Below are positions 17,015-28,734 of a stretch of 64,000 nucleotides of DNA, piece after piece. Within the stretch, counting starts at the first letter, position 1; each line of letters begins with the position of its first letter. The translations under genes were made by a program, and so were the position numbers. This DNA comes from Nitrospira defluvii (GTDB lineage: Bacteria > Nitrospirota > Nitrospiria > Nitrospirales > Nitrospiraceae). The DNA is taken from NCBI RefSeq assembly GCF_905220995.1, contig NZ_CAJNBJ010000016.1, forward strand, positions 558,001 to 622,000, given 5' to 3'. The notes under the pieces were generated by a model that was given only the letters and a program-made list of their open reading frames with translations, did no database searches and was not told where the DNA came from.

Positions 17015-18358
17015 TCACCCCCTCGCTGCCGGCGGCGCGACGATGAGCCCCTCGCGCAGCAACACACGCATGGCTTCATGCGCGGAACGGATCTTCGATT
17101 CAGCCAGAATGTGCACCTGGTCGCGAGTCCTGGCTACCGTCGCCAGTCCCTGCTCCTGGGCCTTGGTCGCAGTGGCCACGGCAAGCCGCATCGGCACCTG
17201 CCATTCCTCCATCGTCGGGAGAATGCTCTCCTCGTGGATCCCGCGCTCCCGGGCACACAGAGCCAGTTCATGGGCCGCCGCGATCGCCATCTCATCGGTA
17301 ATGGCCCGCGCCCGCACGTCGAGCACACCGCGAAAAATGCCGGGGAACACGAGGGAGTTATTCACCTGATTGGGGAAGTCGCTGCGGCCTGTGGCGACGA
17401 TTCGCGCGCCAGCCTCCTTCACCTCCCAGGGCCAGATCTCGGGGATGGGATTGGCGCAGGCGAACACAATGGCATCCCGCGCCATATCTTTTACCCATTC
17501 CGGCTTGATGATACCGCCGGCCGAAAAGGCCACACATACGTCGGCTCCCCGCAAGGCCTCGGCGATGCCGCCACGCAAACCGGCTGGATTGGTCCGAACA
17601 CAGACGTTCCATTGCTCGCTGAACGCCGAATCTAGCTCATACTCGCGCCGGTATGTGCCGAGGATGCCTCCCGCATCACAGGCGACAATTCTGGCGGGAT
17701 CGGCGCCGCAAGCAGTGAGAAATCGATAGGTCGGCACGTTGGCCGCTCCCATGCCGATCATGGCAATGCGTACCTGCCCCATGTCTTTTCCCACCACGGT
17801 CAGCGCGTTCATCAACGCCGCCAGCAGCACAGTCCCGGTCCCCTGCTGGTCATCATGCCAGACAGGAATCGGGCTGATCGCCCGTAGCTCGCGCAGAATC
17901 CGGAAACACTTCGGCATCGCAATATCCTCCAGGTTGATGGCCCCGAAGGATGGGCTGAGTAAGCGGACGGTCCTGATGAGTTCATCGGGATCTTTCGTGT
18001 CGAGACAGATCGGGACGGCATCCACACCGCCCAGATATTTGAACAACATCGCCTTGCCTTCCATGACCGGCAATCCGGCTCCAGGGCCGATGTCGCCCAG
18101 CCCCAACACGCGCGTCCCGTCCGAGACAACGGCGATCATGTTCCCCTTGTTCGTATAGTCGTAGATCCGGTCTGGATCAGCTTGAATCGCCTTGCAGGGT
18201 GCGGCCACTCCGGGCGTGTACCAGACGGAAAAGTCCTCCAGGCTGCGGATCGCGCACTTGGGCATCGTCTGCATTTTCCCCTTATAGTAGGCATGCAGGC
18301 GCAACGCCTCTTCCGCCGGCTTCGACGCCTTCGCCAACAGGTCGGCTCGTTCCGTCAT
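17015..18358 (-). CDS. NAD(P)-dependent malic enzyme
   Basis: 447 residues; decarboxylates malate to pyruvate, linking the TCA-type cycle with pyruvate. The malic domain shows V-W-Y-T-P-G-V-A (catalytic Tyr) and N-M-I-A-V-V-S-D-G-T-R-V-L-G-L-G. H-D-D-Q-Q-G-T-G contributes the metal site, and I-G-M-G-A-A-N is the nucleotide-binding turn. Length matches the short bacterial type. Two adjacent ATGs follow AGGAGG; the second (18358) has the better seven-base spacing. It is followed by intergenic sequence and the terminator of the defence island, so transcription converges. Confidence 0.93.
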   Translation of the reverse strand: MTERADLLAKASKPAEEALRLHAYYKGKMQTMPKCAIRSLEDFSVWYTPGVAAPCKAIQADPDRIYDYTNKGNMIAVVSDGTRVLGLGDIGPGAGLPVMEGKAMLFKYLGGVDAVPICLDTKDPDELIRTVRLLSPSFGAINLEDIAMPKCFRILRELRAISPIPVWHDDQQGTGTVLLAALMNALTVVGKDMGQVRIAMIGMGAANVPTYRFLTACGADPARIVACDAGGILGTYRREYELDSAFSEQWNVCVRTNPAGLRGGIAEALRGADVCVAFSAGGIIKPEWVKDMARDAIVFACANPIPEIWPWEVKEAGARIVATGRSDFPNQVNNSLVFPGIFRGVLDVRARAITDEMAIAAAHELALCARERGIHEESILPTMEEWQVPMRLAVATATKAQEQGLATVARTRDQVHILAESKIRSAHEAMRVLLREGLIVAPPAARG

Positions 18359-18423
18359 CATCTTTCCTCCTCCGATCTCGTCACCGTCACGCGACTGGCC
18401 CCCACATTAGCCGTCCGGCACCG

Positions 18424-20154
18424 TCAGGTCTCCATGGTGCGCCTCAACAATCGTGTCACTTCCGCGTAGGATCTCGTGTTGAGGACATCCGACTTCTGGA
18501 GCCAGCCTCGCCGGGCCTGTCCGATACCGTACCTCCTGTCATCAAGGTCACCCGTGCTATGCGCGTCGCTGTTGACGGCCAGCAGCACTCCCTCCTCCCG
18601 CGCTATCTGGCAATGGAGGTCCGTCAGGTCCAACCGTTCCGGATGGGCGTTTACCTCCAGGAAGCAGCCGCGCTCCCGGGCTTTCCGGATGATGCGCAAC
18701 ATATCCACATCATAGGGCTCACGGCGACCGATGAGGCGGCCGCTGGGATGGGCCAGAATAGAAAAATGCGGATGGTCCATGGCTTTCAGGATGCGGTCGG
18801 TTTGTTTCTGCTTGGAGAGATTGAAGCGGCTATGAACCGCGCCGACCACCAGGTCTAAGCGACCGAGCACGTCATCCGGCAAATCGAGCGAGCCGTCTTC
18901 GAGAATATCGACCTCAATCCCTTTCAACAGGCGAATGTCCGTGAGGTCCCTGTTCAACCGGTCGATCTCATCCATTTGCGCGGAGAGCCTGGCGGGATTG
19001 AGGCCCCTGGCCATCGTCAAGCGGCGGGAATGGTCCGTAATCGCGAGATACCGGAGTCCTCGACGCCGAGCCGCGTCCGCCATCTCTTTCAGACCATGCC
19101 GACCGTCCGTGGCAGTCGTATGGGCGTGTAGATCCCCCACCAGATCTTGCAGTTCCACGAGCGTCGGAAGCCGGCCTGCTTTCGCCGCGTCGAACTCACC
19201 ACGGTTTTCTCGGAGTTCCGGGGGAATCCACGGCAGGCCGACTGCGGCATAGACCGACTCTTCCGTGTCACCGGCGACGCGGACCGCTCCACGAAATACC
19301 CCATACTCATTGAGCTTGAACCCTCGTTCCTGGGCCAACTGCCGCAGCACAACGTTGTGATGCTTGCTGCCGGTGAAATAGAGCAGCGCGGCCCCATAAC
19401 TCTCGTCAGGAACCACCCGCACATCCACTTGCAGGTGGTTCTGAAGGCGGACACTGGCCTTCGTCTCGCCGTGAGCCAACACCTCCCGCACTTCGGGGTA
19501 CCGGATAAATCGGTCCGTGATGGCCCGCCCCGTATTGGCCGTCACGAGAATATCGAGATCACCGATGGTCTCCCTTGCGCGCCGATAACTTCCGGCCACC
19601 ACAACGCGGCCGACCCCTGGGCACTGGTTGAGATAGGCCACCAATGCCTCGGCAGAGGGCATGGCAACGGCCAGTTGCATGCGAGACTCTTTCCCGGTCC
19701 GTGCGGCCAACGCTTCGAGGATATGCTGTTCGGTTTTTTCCCCGAATCCGGGAAGGGTGCGTATACGCCCCTCCAGCGCCGCCTGCTGCAAATCGGACAG
19801 GCCCCGTAGGTTCAGCGCGCAGACAAGGGCCTGGACGCGCTTGGGGCCAAGCCCGGGAATACGCAGCAGCTCCGTCAGTGTCGCGGGGGTCTTGCTGCGC
19901 TGGGCCTCCAAGGCGGCGACGGTGCCGGTCCGGATGATTTCCAGGATTTTCCCGGCTAAATCGTCGCCGATACCAGGCAGGCTAGTGAGATCTTCTCCCC
20001 GCGCGACCATCTCGGCCACCTCGCCGGGAAGATCACGGATCGTCCTCGCGGCAAAACGGTAGGCCCTGACCCGGAACGGGTTTGCGCCTTCGATTTCGAG
20101 CAGGTCGGCCATCTCCTCAAAGATCGCCGCAATCTCGCCGTTATGCACCGCCAT
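18424..20154 (-). CDS. polX: DNA polymerase X family protein with PHP domain
   Basis: 576 residues, normal for bacterial PolX, a base-excision repair polymerase with 3'-5' exonuclease activity. Helix-hairpin-helix repeats (L-P-G-I-G-D-D, I-P-G-L-G-P-K-R) cover the first 170 residues. The nucleotidyltransferase core has G-S-Y-R-R-A-R-E-T-x-G-D-L-D-I-L-V with the metal-binding Asp pair. The C-terminal PHP domain begins D-L-H-A-H-T-T-A-T-D-G and contains I-T-D-H-S. The ATG at 20154 has GGAG five bases upstream and overlaps the small gene before it. Confidence 0.93.
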   Translation of the reverse strand: MAVHNGEIAAIFEEMADLLEIEGANPFRVRAYRFAARTIRDLPGEVAEMVARGEDLTSLPGIGDDLAGKILEIIRTGTVAALEAQRSKTPATLTELLRIPGLGPKRVQALVCALNLRGLSDLQQAALEGRIRTLPGFGEKTEQHILEALAARTGKESRMQLAVAMPSAEALVAYLNQCPGVGRVVVAGSYRRARETIGDLDILVTANTGRAITDRFIRYPEVREVLAHGETKASVRLQNHLQVDVRVVPDESYGAALLYFTGSKHHNVVLRQLAQERGFKLNEYGVFRGAVRVAGDTEESVYAAVGLPWIPPELRENRGEFDAAKAGRLPTLVELQDLVGDLHAHTTATDGRHGLKEMADAARRRGLRYLAITDHSRRLTMARGLNPARLSAQMDEIDRLNRDLTDIRLLKGIEVDILEDGSLDLPDDVLGRLDLVVGAVHSRFNLSKQKQTDRILKAMDHPHFSILAHPSGRLIGRREPYDVDMLRIIRKARERGCFLEVNAHPERLDLTDLHCQIAREEGVLLAVNSDAHSTGDLDDRRYGIGQARRGWLQKSDVLNTRSYAEVTRLLRRTMET

Positions 20155-20320
20155 GCTTGCTCCGCCACGATTGAAACCAATGCCAGACGCCATCCTGCCC
20201 ATAGAATCTTCGCCGCCGGGCAACCATCTCCATGGCCTGATCCTGCGCCTTCTTCAGCGTGAACTTCCGGTAGCGTCTCAGCTCAAGCTTGGGTAAATTC
20301 TTGAACGCTGTCTTCCGCAT
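20141..20320 (-). CDS. Small basic protein upstream of polX
   Basis: 59 residues, rich in Lys and Arg (L-R-R-Y-R-K-F-T-L-K-K-A), ending in an aromatic W-H-W-F-Q-S-W patch. The ATG at 20320 is preceded by GGAAGAG. The stop overlaps the polX start by 14 bases, which favours a real coupled gene. Family unknown; nucleic-acid binding is possible from the charge. Confidence 0.5.
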   Translation of the reverse strand: MRKTAFKNLPKLELRRYRKFTLKKAQDQAMEMVARRRRFYGQDGVWHWFQSWRSKHGGA

Positions 20321-20735
20321 CTCTTCCACCCGGCGATCTGATTCCTTCCCCGCCCAGAAGCATATCCGGGGCCTGTCAATACATGGGACAGCCGGCACCT
20401 TACGGGGGGACATCGGGAAAGCAGGAAATTCTTTATGAGGATGAGAGAAAGCAATGCATAGGCCAACAGGCCAGGAACGCGATCGAGTGGCTAGGGCATA
20501 GCCATGCGTCTGGGTAGTAGGACTTCGCGAGGGCAACAGTTGCCTTCTTCCCCAGTCGGCGGCATGCGGCTGTCGCAGAACGCCTCCATGAGCCGACGCC
20601 TCCCAGGTTCCCCTGAGAGCGAAGATTCAGCTGCCCCTAGACCGGGACCGACAGAGAAGCGCTCCATGCCAGGCACTGCCTTTGCTGGTCGAAGCGGTGC
20701 CTATCGACCGAAATAGATCATGGAGGCGGGACAGG
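20321..20735. other. Divergent intergenic region
   Basis: About 415 bases between the leftward polX operon and the rightward protease gene. I see no gene or strong hairpin; promoters for both directions are expected here. Confidence 0.4.
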
Positions 20736-21626
20736 ATGGCTGGCTGGATCGACCGTTGGCGGGCAGCGACAGTCGCACTGGGTTGTGTACAGGAGGCAGA
20801 GATCCGCTCACGTGGGGGACGGGTGTCGCGAAAATCGTTCTTCGCCGTGGTCGGTACCGGCGTGCTATTTTCCCTTCACTCGAGGCGCAGTCCTGTCACG
20901 TGGCTGGTCACCGCTAAACACGTCTTCGCCGATCCCCATGAGGAGTGGAGACCGTCCACGCTGGGTATGGTCTTCCCGGACAGGCATCCGCGGGGCGCAG
21001 CGCCGGTCGTCGAAATCCCGCTTCAACTCATCAAGGCGGGCCGACGTTGCTGGTTTCCGCATCCGGATCGATCAGTGGATCTCGCCTGCCTCCCGCTGCC
21101 ATTGCACCTGCGGACACCACCATCGGGCAGCTCCTCCGCCATCGCCTGGATGGATATTGCCACAACCGCAGCTTTGTATGAAGGCGCGCCGGTGATGGTG
21201 CTGGGCTATCCCGCTGCATTCGATATACCCGACTCCCCGCGAGCGATTGTGAGGCAGGGCATCGTCTCCTGGGTCTCGCCGACCCGCCCCGGCTCCGAAG
21301 TGTTTCTGATCGACAGTCACGTCTTTCCCGGAAACAGCGGGGGCCCGGTGTTTCGGCTTCCGGACAACATGGATCGGGAGGGCCATCGAGCCGAAGAGGG
21401 CAACGTCGCCCTCCTCGGCATCGTCACCCAAGCCAGGATTCAAAGCTTGCCACTGCTGGCCGGCGGCAAACAGGTGGATCTCTACGTACAAGGCAAGAAG
21501 ACGTCAGAACCGCTCCTGACACCGAGTTTTCTCGGGCTCGGACTGGTGGAGCCCGCCTATCGCATCAAGCAACTGCTCGTCTCGGCGACGAACCGCCACC
21601 GGCGGCGAAAGGCCTCTGCGCCATGA
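20736..21626 (+). CDS. Trypsin-like serine protease domain protein
   Basis: 296 residues. The S1-type catalytic triad is visible: His in V-T-A-K-H-V-F, Asp in D-R-S-V-D-L-A-C-L and Ser in F-P-G-N-S-G-G-P-V-F. There is no clear signal peptide and no PDZ domain, unlike DegP-type proteases. A basic R-H-R-R-R-K tail ends the protein. The start ATG lies downstream of GGAGG (nine bases). The substrate is unknown. It converges with the zinc-ribbon gene 13 bases away. Confidence 0.85.
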   Translation: MAGWIDRWRAATVALGCVQEAEIRSRGGRVSRKSFFAVVGTGVLFSLHSRRSPVTWLVTAKHVFADPHEEWRPSTLGMVFPDRHPRGAAPVVEIPLQLIKAGRRCWFPHPDRSVDLACLPLPLHLRTPPSGSSSAIAWMDIATTAALYEGAPVMVLGYPAAFDIPDSPRAIVRQGIVSWVSPTRPGSEVFLIDSHVFPGNSGGPVFRLPDNMDREGHRAEEGNVALLGIVTQARIQSLPLLAGGKQVDLYVQGKKTSEPLLTPSFLGLGLVEPAYRIKQLLVSATNRHRRRKASAP

Positions 21627-21639
21627 TCGTGCGGACCGC

Positions 21640-21858
21640 CTAGTTCAGTTTGGCCTTCTCACGTTTCGCAATCAGTTGCCTCGCGCCTTCGGGAGTGGCC
21701 ATCTGCCGTCGATGTTCAAGAATGAGGGGATCGATGTGCTCGCCGCACATCACGCAACGCCATCCCAGCTGATTGACCTCGCGAATCTCCTCCGGCACCA
21801 TGAACCCGCCGCACCGAAGGCACCGATCCTGCGCGATATATGTGGAATGAGTCACCAT
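21640..21858 (-). CDS. Small zinc-ribbon protein
   Basis: 72 residues with two knuckles, C-L-R-C-G-G and C-V-M-C-G-E, spaced as a zinc ribbon, and a charged helical tail. The ATG at 21858 is preceded by AAGGCGAG at a longish distance; an in-frame GTG at 21900 is the alternative. Function unknown. Confidence 0.65.
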   Translation of the reverse strand: MVTHSTYIAQDRCLRCGGFMVPEEIREVNQLGWRCVMCGEHIDPLILEHRRQMATPEGARQLIAKREKAKLN

Positions 21859-21932
21859 AGAGGGTCTCGCCTTTCTGTTGGTCGTGATGAAGTGTTTCAC
21901 TGCTCATTTGAGCATGAACGGACAAAAAGGAT

Positions 21933-23285
21933 TCAGGCCCCCTTCGCCTTCCTGATCACCCCTTGCAACACGTCGGCCAGCGTCGGCCGCCCATGATCCT
22001 CTACGTCATACCGCACCCGCACCGTCGGCTGCGCGATCCGGATCAGCCGCCGCAAATCCACCGGCGTGGCAATCACCACGAGGTCGCAGTCCACTGATCG
22101 AATGGTCTCCTCCAGGTCCCGAATCTGCTGCGGCCCGTAGCCCATCGCCGGGAGGACGGGTCCGATATGCGGATATTGCTGAAACGTCCCGTTGAGGCTC
22201 CCGACGGCAGAGGGTCTGGGATCGACGATGGCACGGGCCCGATGCCGTTCAGCCATCAGGTAGCCGGCACCGAATGCCATGCCGCCATGGGTCAGCGTGG
22301 GCCCGTCCTCGATCACCAGCACACGCTTCCCCGCAATCAGGCCGGACTCATCCCCGCTCAAGGGCATGACCGTCTCCACCAGGGTTGCCCGCGGATTCAA
22401 GCGCTCGATCAATCGACGGGCTGCGGCCACCTGCGTCGACGTGGCGGTATCCAGCTTGGTGAGCACGACCACATCCGCGCGAAGCAGATTGACCTCGCCC
22501 GGGAAAAAGTCCTGTTCATCGGCTCGATGCGGATCGAGCAACACGATCTCCAGATCGGGCACGAAGAACGACCAATCATTGTTGCCCCCGTCCCAGACAA
22601 TGATGTCCGCCCAGCCTTCTGCCTCGTGCAAAATTCTCCCATAGTCGACCCCGGCATAGACCGGACAACCCTGCGCCACATGCGGCTCATACTCCTCACG
22701 CTCCTCGATGGTGCAGCCTGCCGCGTCCAGATCGGCCAATGAGTCGAATCGTTGCACCGCCTGCTTCACCAGATCGCCATAGGGCATCGGGTGCCGCACC
22801 GTGGCAACCCGCAATCCCGCCCGTTGGAGAATCGCGACAACCCGGCGCGCCACGGGACTCTTGCCGGCACCGGTCCTGGTCGCGCAGACCGACACCACCG
22901 GCTTTTTTCCGGACAACATGGTCGAACGTGGCCCCAACAGCGAAAAATCGGCGCCGGCCGCCAGCACAACGGAAGCCTGCCGCATCAGAGACTCATGAGC
23001 AATGTCGCTGTAGGCAAAAACCACCAGCTCGATATGATGCAGGCGAATCAACCGGTCGAGTTCCTGCTCGGGATAAATCGGAATGCCGCTGGGATACAGG
23101 CTCCCGGCCAACGATGCCGGATACAACCGATCGGCGATATTCGGGATCTGCGCCGCGGTAAAGGCCATCACTCGATAGTCGGGATTGTCACGGAACCGCA
23201 CATTGAAATTATGGAAATCTCGCCCGGCAGCCCCCATGATGAGCACCCGGGGCCCTTCATGCTTGGCGCGATTGTCCACGGCCAT
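21933..23285 (-). CDS. Cyclic 2,3-diphosphoglycerate synthetase-like P-loop protein
   Basis: 450 residues similar in layout to the archaeal cyclic 2,3-diphosphoglycerate synthetase family. The N-terminal Rossmann part starts V-L-I-M-G-A-A-G-R-D-F-H-N-F. The central P-loop reads T-R-T-G-A-G-K-S, followed by D-Y-G, W-D-G-G-N-N-D and T-K-L-D (GTPase-like) motifs. The ATG has AGGTGGAG just upstream. It is divergent from acetyl-CoA synthetase. Many bacterial homologues are annotated as GTPases, so the product is not certain. Confidence 0.8.
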   Translation of the reverse strand: MAVDNRAKHEGPRVLIMGAAGRDFHNFNVRFRDNPDYRVMAFTAAQIPNIADRLYPASLAGSLYPSGIPIYPEQELDRLIRLHHIELVVFAYSDIAHESLMRQASVVLAAGADFSLLGPRSTMLSGKKPVVSVCATRTGAGKSPVARRVVAILQRAGLRVATVRHPMPYGDLVKQAVQRFDSLADLDAAGCTIEEREEYEPHVAQGCPVYAGVDYGRILHEAEGWADIIVWDGGNNDWSFFVPDLEIVLLDPHRADEQDFFPGEVNLLRADVVVLTKLDTATSTQVAAARRLIERLNPRATLVETVMPLSGDESGLIAGKRVLVIEDGPTLTHGGMAFGAGYLMAERHRARAIVDPRPSAVGSLNGTFQQYPHIGPVLPAMGYGPQQIRDLEETIRSVDCDLVVIATPVDLRRLIRIAQPTVRVRYDVEDHGRPTLADVLQGVIRKAKGA

Positions 23286-23440
23286 TCTCCACCTCTGATG
23301 AATAATGCTACAGCTACCGCAGCCACCATCGGGGCTCGCTCAGCATAATCGGCGCGAATTCCCACGTTTGGTTGTGCCGCACGGACGCTCATTGATGGTC
23401 TACGCCTTGCAGAACCCGTGCTCGGAGCATCCAGAACAGC

Positions 23441-25203
<1,763 letters not shown>

Positions 25204-25207
<4 letters not shown>

Positions 25208-26169
25208 CGGCGTCGATGACACGCGAGCGGGGCGTGGAGCTGCTGCGGCAGATGTTGCGGATCCGCCGGTTCGAGGAGCGGGCGGCGGAGCTCTACCAAC
25301 TCGGAAAGATCCACGGGTTTCTCCACTTGTATATCGGAGAAGAAGCCGTGGCCGCCGGCTCCATTCCTACCTTGACGAATGACGATGCCATCGTCGCCAC
25401 CTATCGCGAACACGGCCACGCGCTCGTCCGTGGTACCTCCATGCGATCATTGATGGCCGAGTTGTTCGGCAAGGCCACCGGCTGCGCGCGCGGACGCGGA
25501 GGCTCCATGCACTTCTTTGACGCGTCACGCCGCTTCTACGGCGGGCTGGCGATCGTCGGCGGCGGCTTGCCGGTGGCGGTGGGGTTGGCGCTCGCCGACA
25601 AGCTGCAAGGCCGTGCGCGCGTCACCGCCTGCTATTTCGGCGATGGCGCCGTGGCCGAAGGCGAATTTCACGAATCCTTGAACCTTGCGGCCCTGTGGAA
25701 GCTGCCGGTGCTGTTTCTCTGCGAGAATAACCTCTATGCCATGGGCACCGCGTTGGCCCGACACCAATCGCAACCGGACATTGCGGGAAAAGCGAGAGCC
25801 TACGCGATGACCGCCCACACGGTCGACGGCATGGATGTCCTGGCAGTCGAGGACACCACGGGGCGCGCGGTCGAGTTCGTGCGACAGGGCAACGGGCCCT
25901 GTTTTCTGGAGTACCGAACCTACCGCTTCCGTGCCCACTCCATGTATGACGCCGAACTCTATCGCACCAAAGATGAAGTGAACGAATGGAAACAGCGAGA
26001 CCCGATTGCTGTGTTTCAACAGACGCTGCGCGCCGCCGGCCTCTTGCACGATGAGGATGGGGAGCAACTGGAGACATCGATTGCGGCCGAGGTCGCCGAC
26101 GCAGTGGCCTTTGCGGAGGCTGGGACTTGGGAGCCGGTCGAAGATCTCACCAAGGATGTGTACAGCTGA
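25204..26169 (+). CDS. pdhA: Pyruvate dehydrogenase E1 component, alpha subunit
   Basis: 321 residues; with the beta subunit it decarboxylates pyruvate using thiamine diphosphate. The thiamine motif G-D-G-A-V-A-E-G-E ... E-N-N is intact, and [10 protein letters not shown] matches the phosphorylation-loop region of alpha subunits. It starts in the ATGA overlap with acsA. Other 2-oxoacid dehydrogenases (acetoin, branched-chain) are related; the neighbouring acsA favours pyruvate. Confidence 0.9.
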
Positions 26170-26182
26170 ACGGTCGGCGATC

Positions 26183-26228
26183 AGCAGTCAGCATCAACGA
26201 GAAGCTGAACGCCAATCGCTGAATGCTA
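26183..26228. repeat. Degenerate short repeat in pdhA-pdhB spacer
   Basis: The spacer carries CAGTCAGCATC, GCTGAACGC and CGCTGAATGC, variants of a TCAGC/GCTGA theme on both strands. The same words recur in the inverted-repeat element at 58236-58412. Confidence 0.5.
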
Positions 26229-26247
26229 TGTGGGTATAATTGGATTC

Positions 26248-27219
26248 ATGAACATCACCTACAGAGAAGCGGTGCGAAGCGGCATGCGGGAGGCCTTGCA
26301 GCGCGATCCTCGCGTATTCCTCATGGGAGAGGACGTCGGCAAGTACGGCGGCACCTATGCGTGCAGCAAAGGGTTTCTCGACGAGTTCGGCCCTGAACGG
26401 ATTCGGGATACGCCGCTGTCCGAAAGCACGTTCGTGGGCGCGGGCATCGGCGCGGCGCTCGGGGGCATGCGCCCGATCGTGGAAGTCATGACCGTCAACT
26501 TCAGCCTGCTGGCACTGGATCAAATCATGAACAATGCCGCGACGCTCCGGCACATGTCTGGCGGACAATTCAGTGTGCCGCTCGTCGTCCGTATGGCCAC
26601 TGGTGCCGGTCGGCAGGTAGCCGCGCAACATTCCCACAGTCTGGAGGGCTGGTACGCACATATTCCCGGGATCACGGTCCTGACGCCCGCGACCGTCATG
26701 GATGCGCGTGGCATGCTGCTCACCGCCCTCGAACAACCGGACCCGGTCTTTATCTTCGAACATGCCTATCTCTATTCCATGGAAGGTCCTCTGGAAGAGG
26801 GCCCGGTTGCGGTCGAGATCTCTCATGCGGCCGTCCGTCGACTCGGCAGGGATGTCAGCCTACTCACCTTCGGTGGCAGCCTCTGGAAGACGTTGGCCGC
26901 CGCCACACAACTGGCGCAGGAAGGCATCGAGGCTGAAGTCGTGGATCTGCGGGTCCTGCGCCCGCTTGATCGCGACACCCTTCTGACATCTGTGAGAAAG
27001 ACTCATCGGGCGGTCGTGATCGACGAAGCCTGGCGCACCGGCAGTTTCGCCGCGGAAGTCTCCGCCGTGATCATGGAACAGGCGTTTTACGATTTGGACG
27101 CCCCGGTCGCGCGCGTATGCAGCGAGGAGGTCCCGATTCCCTATCCGAAACATCTGGAAGAGGCAGCGTTGCCGTCAGCAGACAAAATCGTGCAGACGGT
27201 TCGTAGATTGCTGGGATAG
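26248..27219 (+). CDS. pdhB: Pyruvate dehydrogenase E1 component, beta subunit
   Basis: 323 residues, typical length. Conserved E-D-V-G-x-Y-G-G-T, P-L-S-E-S-T-F-V-G and V-D-L-R-x-L-R-P-L-D segments mark the E1 beta pyrimidine-binding and C-terminal domains. The ATG at 26248 fits the family start; a GTG 18 bases earlier is in frame. No SD is seen, but a TATAAT lies 13 bases before the ATG. Gene order alpha, beta, E2 is standard; no E3 gene is present in the cluster. Confidence 0.92.
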   Translation: MNITYREAVRSGMREALQRDPRVFLMGEDVGKYGGTYACSKGFLDEFGPERIRDTPLSESTFVGAGIGAALGGMRPIVEVMTVNFSLLALDQIMNNAATLRHMSGGQFSVPLVVRMATGAGRQVAAQHSHSLEGWYAHIPGITVLTPATVMDARGMLLTALEQPDPVFIFEHAYLYSMEGPLEEGPVAVEISHAAVRRLGRDVSLLTFGGSLWKTLAAATQLAQEGIEAEVVDLRVLRPLDRDTLLTSVRKTHRAVVIDEAWRTGSFAAEVSAVIMEQAFYDLDAPVARVCSEEVPIPYPKHLEEAALPSADKIVQTVRRLLG

Positions 27220-27261
27220 GCAATGGCTCGGCTGTTTCTCCGTCACTCATCGCCGGGGCCA

Positions 27262-27294
27262 TTGTACGCTTCACCTTTCGCGCTTCACGCTTCA
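27262..27294. repeat. CGCTTCAC-type short repeat in pdhB-pdhC spacer
   Basis: GTACGCTTCACC, CGCGCTTCACG and CTTCACGG follow one another, three imperfect copies of an eight-base unit, ending next to the SD of the E2 gene. Confidence 0.55.
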
Positions 27295-27307
27295 CGGAGT
27301 CTCTCTC

Positions 27308-28480
27308 ATGGCTGAATTTGTCATGCCCACCCTCGGCGCAGACATGACCGAGGGAACCTTGGTGCAATGGAAAAAGCGGATCGGCGACCGGATTGCCAAG
27401 GGCGAGATCATCGCGGAGGTCGATACGGAAAAAGCGGCCATCGAGGTCGAATGCCATGCCAGCGGGATCATCGAACAGTTGCTGAGCAAACCCGGAGACA
27501 AGGTACCCGTCGGCACCGTGATGGCGATCATTCGCGAAGAAGGGCAACCGGCGACCACTTCGGCCCAGCCACAGAACATCGCTCCGCAGCCGGTCACTCC
27601 TCCCAGAACCCTGCCCGTTGCCAAGACTGCCCCCGCACCGTCGCCAGGCAGCCGCCTCCGCATTTCTCCCGCAGCCAGAAAGCTGGCCGCCGAGCGAGGG
27701 ATTGACCCGACAGGCCTTCAGGGAACAGGGCCGGAAGGGGCCATCACGCTGGACGATGTCACCCGCGCTGCCACAATCGCCGCGGGCGTCGGCACCGCAG
27801 CCACCGCGGCTGAGCGTCAGGCGCGCATGCGGCAAACCATCGCCGCAGCCATGGCTCGTTCCAAACGCGAGATCCCGCACTATTATCTGAGCACCACCAT
27901 CGACATGAGCCGCGCGTTGGCATGGCTCACAACGGAGAATGGGCGCCGCCCGGTGACGGAACGGCTGTTAGTGAGTGTCCTGTTCATCAAGGCGGTCGCC
28001 CTCGCACTGAGACACGTACCCGAACTCAATGCCCTGTGGAAAGAGGGTGAGGCGGTCAGAAGCGAACGGATTCACATCGGCACGGCCATTTCCCTGCGCC
28101 AGGGAGGCCTCGTGGCGCCGGCGCTGCATGATGCCGACCGGGCCGGCCTCGGCGACTTGATGCAACGCTTCCAGGACCTGGTCAAACGGGCCCGCGCCGG
28201 TTCGCTGCGCAGTTCGGAACTGTCGGACCCCACCATGACCGTCACCAGCCTTGGCGAACAAGGGGTGGAAACCGTCTTCGGAGTCATTTATCCTCCGCAA
28301 GTGGCGTTGGTGGGATTCGGCAAGGTGGTCGAACGGCCCTGGGTGGCCGAGGGGCAGGTCGTCCCACGACCGGTCGTGACCGTGTCGTTGTCGGCGGATC
28401 ACCGTGTCAGCGACGGCCATCGCGGCGGATTGTTTCTGGCTGAAATTGATCGTCTGTTACAAACGCCTCAATCGCTATGA
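27308..28480 (+). CDS. pdhC: Dihydrolipoamide acetyltransferase (E2)
   Basis: 390 residues. One lipoyl domain (about 1-76) has the lipoylated Lys in [11 protein letters not shown] Pro/Ala-rich linker is followed by a peripheral subunit-binding domain ([10 protein letters not shown], about 117-150). The catalytic domain ends with H-R-V-S-D-G (His and Asp catalytic). The SD is GGAG eight bases before the ATG. The last bases overlap the acyl carrier protein gene. No lipoate ligase is nearby. Confidence 0.93.
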   Translation: MAEFVMPTLGADMTEGTLVQWKKRIGDRIAKGEIIAEVDTEKAAIEVECHASGIIEQLLSKPGDKVPVGTVMAIIREEGQPATTSAQPQNIAPQPVTPPRTLPVAKTAPAPSPGSRLRISPAARKLAAERGIDPTGLQGTGPEGAITLDDVTRAATIAAGVGTAATAAERQARMRQTIAAAMARSKREIPHYYLSTTIDMSRALAWLTTENGRRPVTERLLVSVLFIKAVALALRHVPELNALWKEGEAVRSERIHIGTAISLRQGGLVAPALHDADRAGLGDLMQRFQDLVKRARAGSLRSSELSDPTMTVTSLGEQGVETVFGVIYPPQVALVGFGKVVERPWVAEGQVVPRPVVTVSLSADHRVSDGHRGGLFLAEIDRLLQTPQSL

Positions 28481-28734
28481 CGACCACACCATCCGACGCC
28501 GACGCCCGCGCGCAAATCCTCCGTCTCCTCGGCGAGATTGCCCCCGAGGCAGACCTGGCCTGCCTCAACCCCGATGTCAGTTTTCGAGACCAGCTCGACC
28601 TCGACTCGATGGACTTCCTCAACTTCGTCGTGGCGCTCCACAAGGCATTCCACATCGAGATCCCTGAAACCGACTATCCCAAATACATGACCTTAAACGG
28701 TTGCATCGCCCAGGTTGCCGCATCGCGAACATGA
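28477..28734 (+). CDS. Acyl carrier protein-like protein
   Basis: 85 residues, four-helix acyl carrier fold, with the phosphopantetheine serine in D-L-D-S-M-D-F (canonical D-S-L). It starts in an ATGA overlap with the E2 gene and ends in another with the nucleotidyltransferase gene. An acyl carrier protein translated together with pyruvate dehydrogenase E2 suggests involvement in acyl (for example lipoate precursor) supply; this is inference. Confidence 0.85.
   Translation: MTTTPSDADARAQILRLLGEIAPEADLACLNPDVSFRDQLDLDSMDFLNFVVALHKAFHIEIPETDYPKYMTLNGCIAQVAASRT

Noticed and set aside
26235-26240. TATAAT before pdhB as an internal promoter
   Set aside because: No -35 element at the right distance; the genes look like one operon and the match may be chance.
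27071-27880. 269-codon minus-strand frame over pdhB-pdhC
   Set aside because: Antisense to conserved pyruvate dehydrogenase genes; low-complexity and without a start signal.
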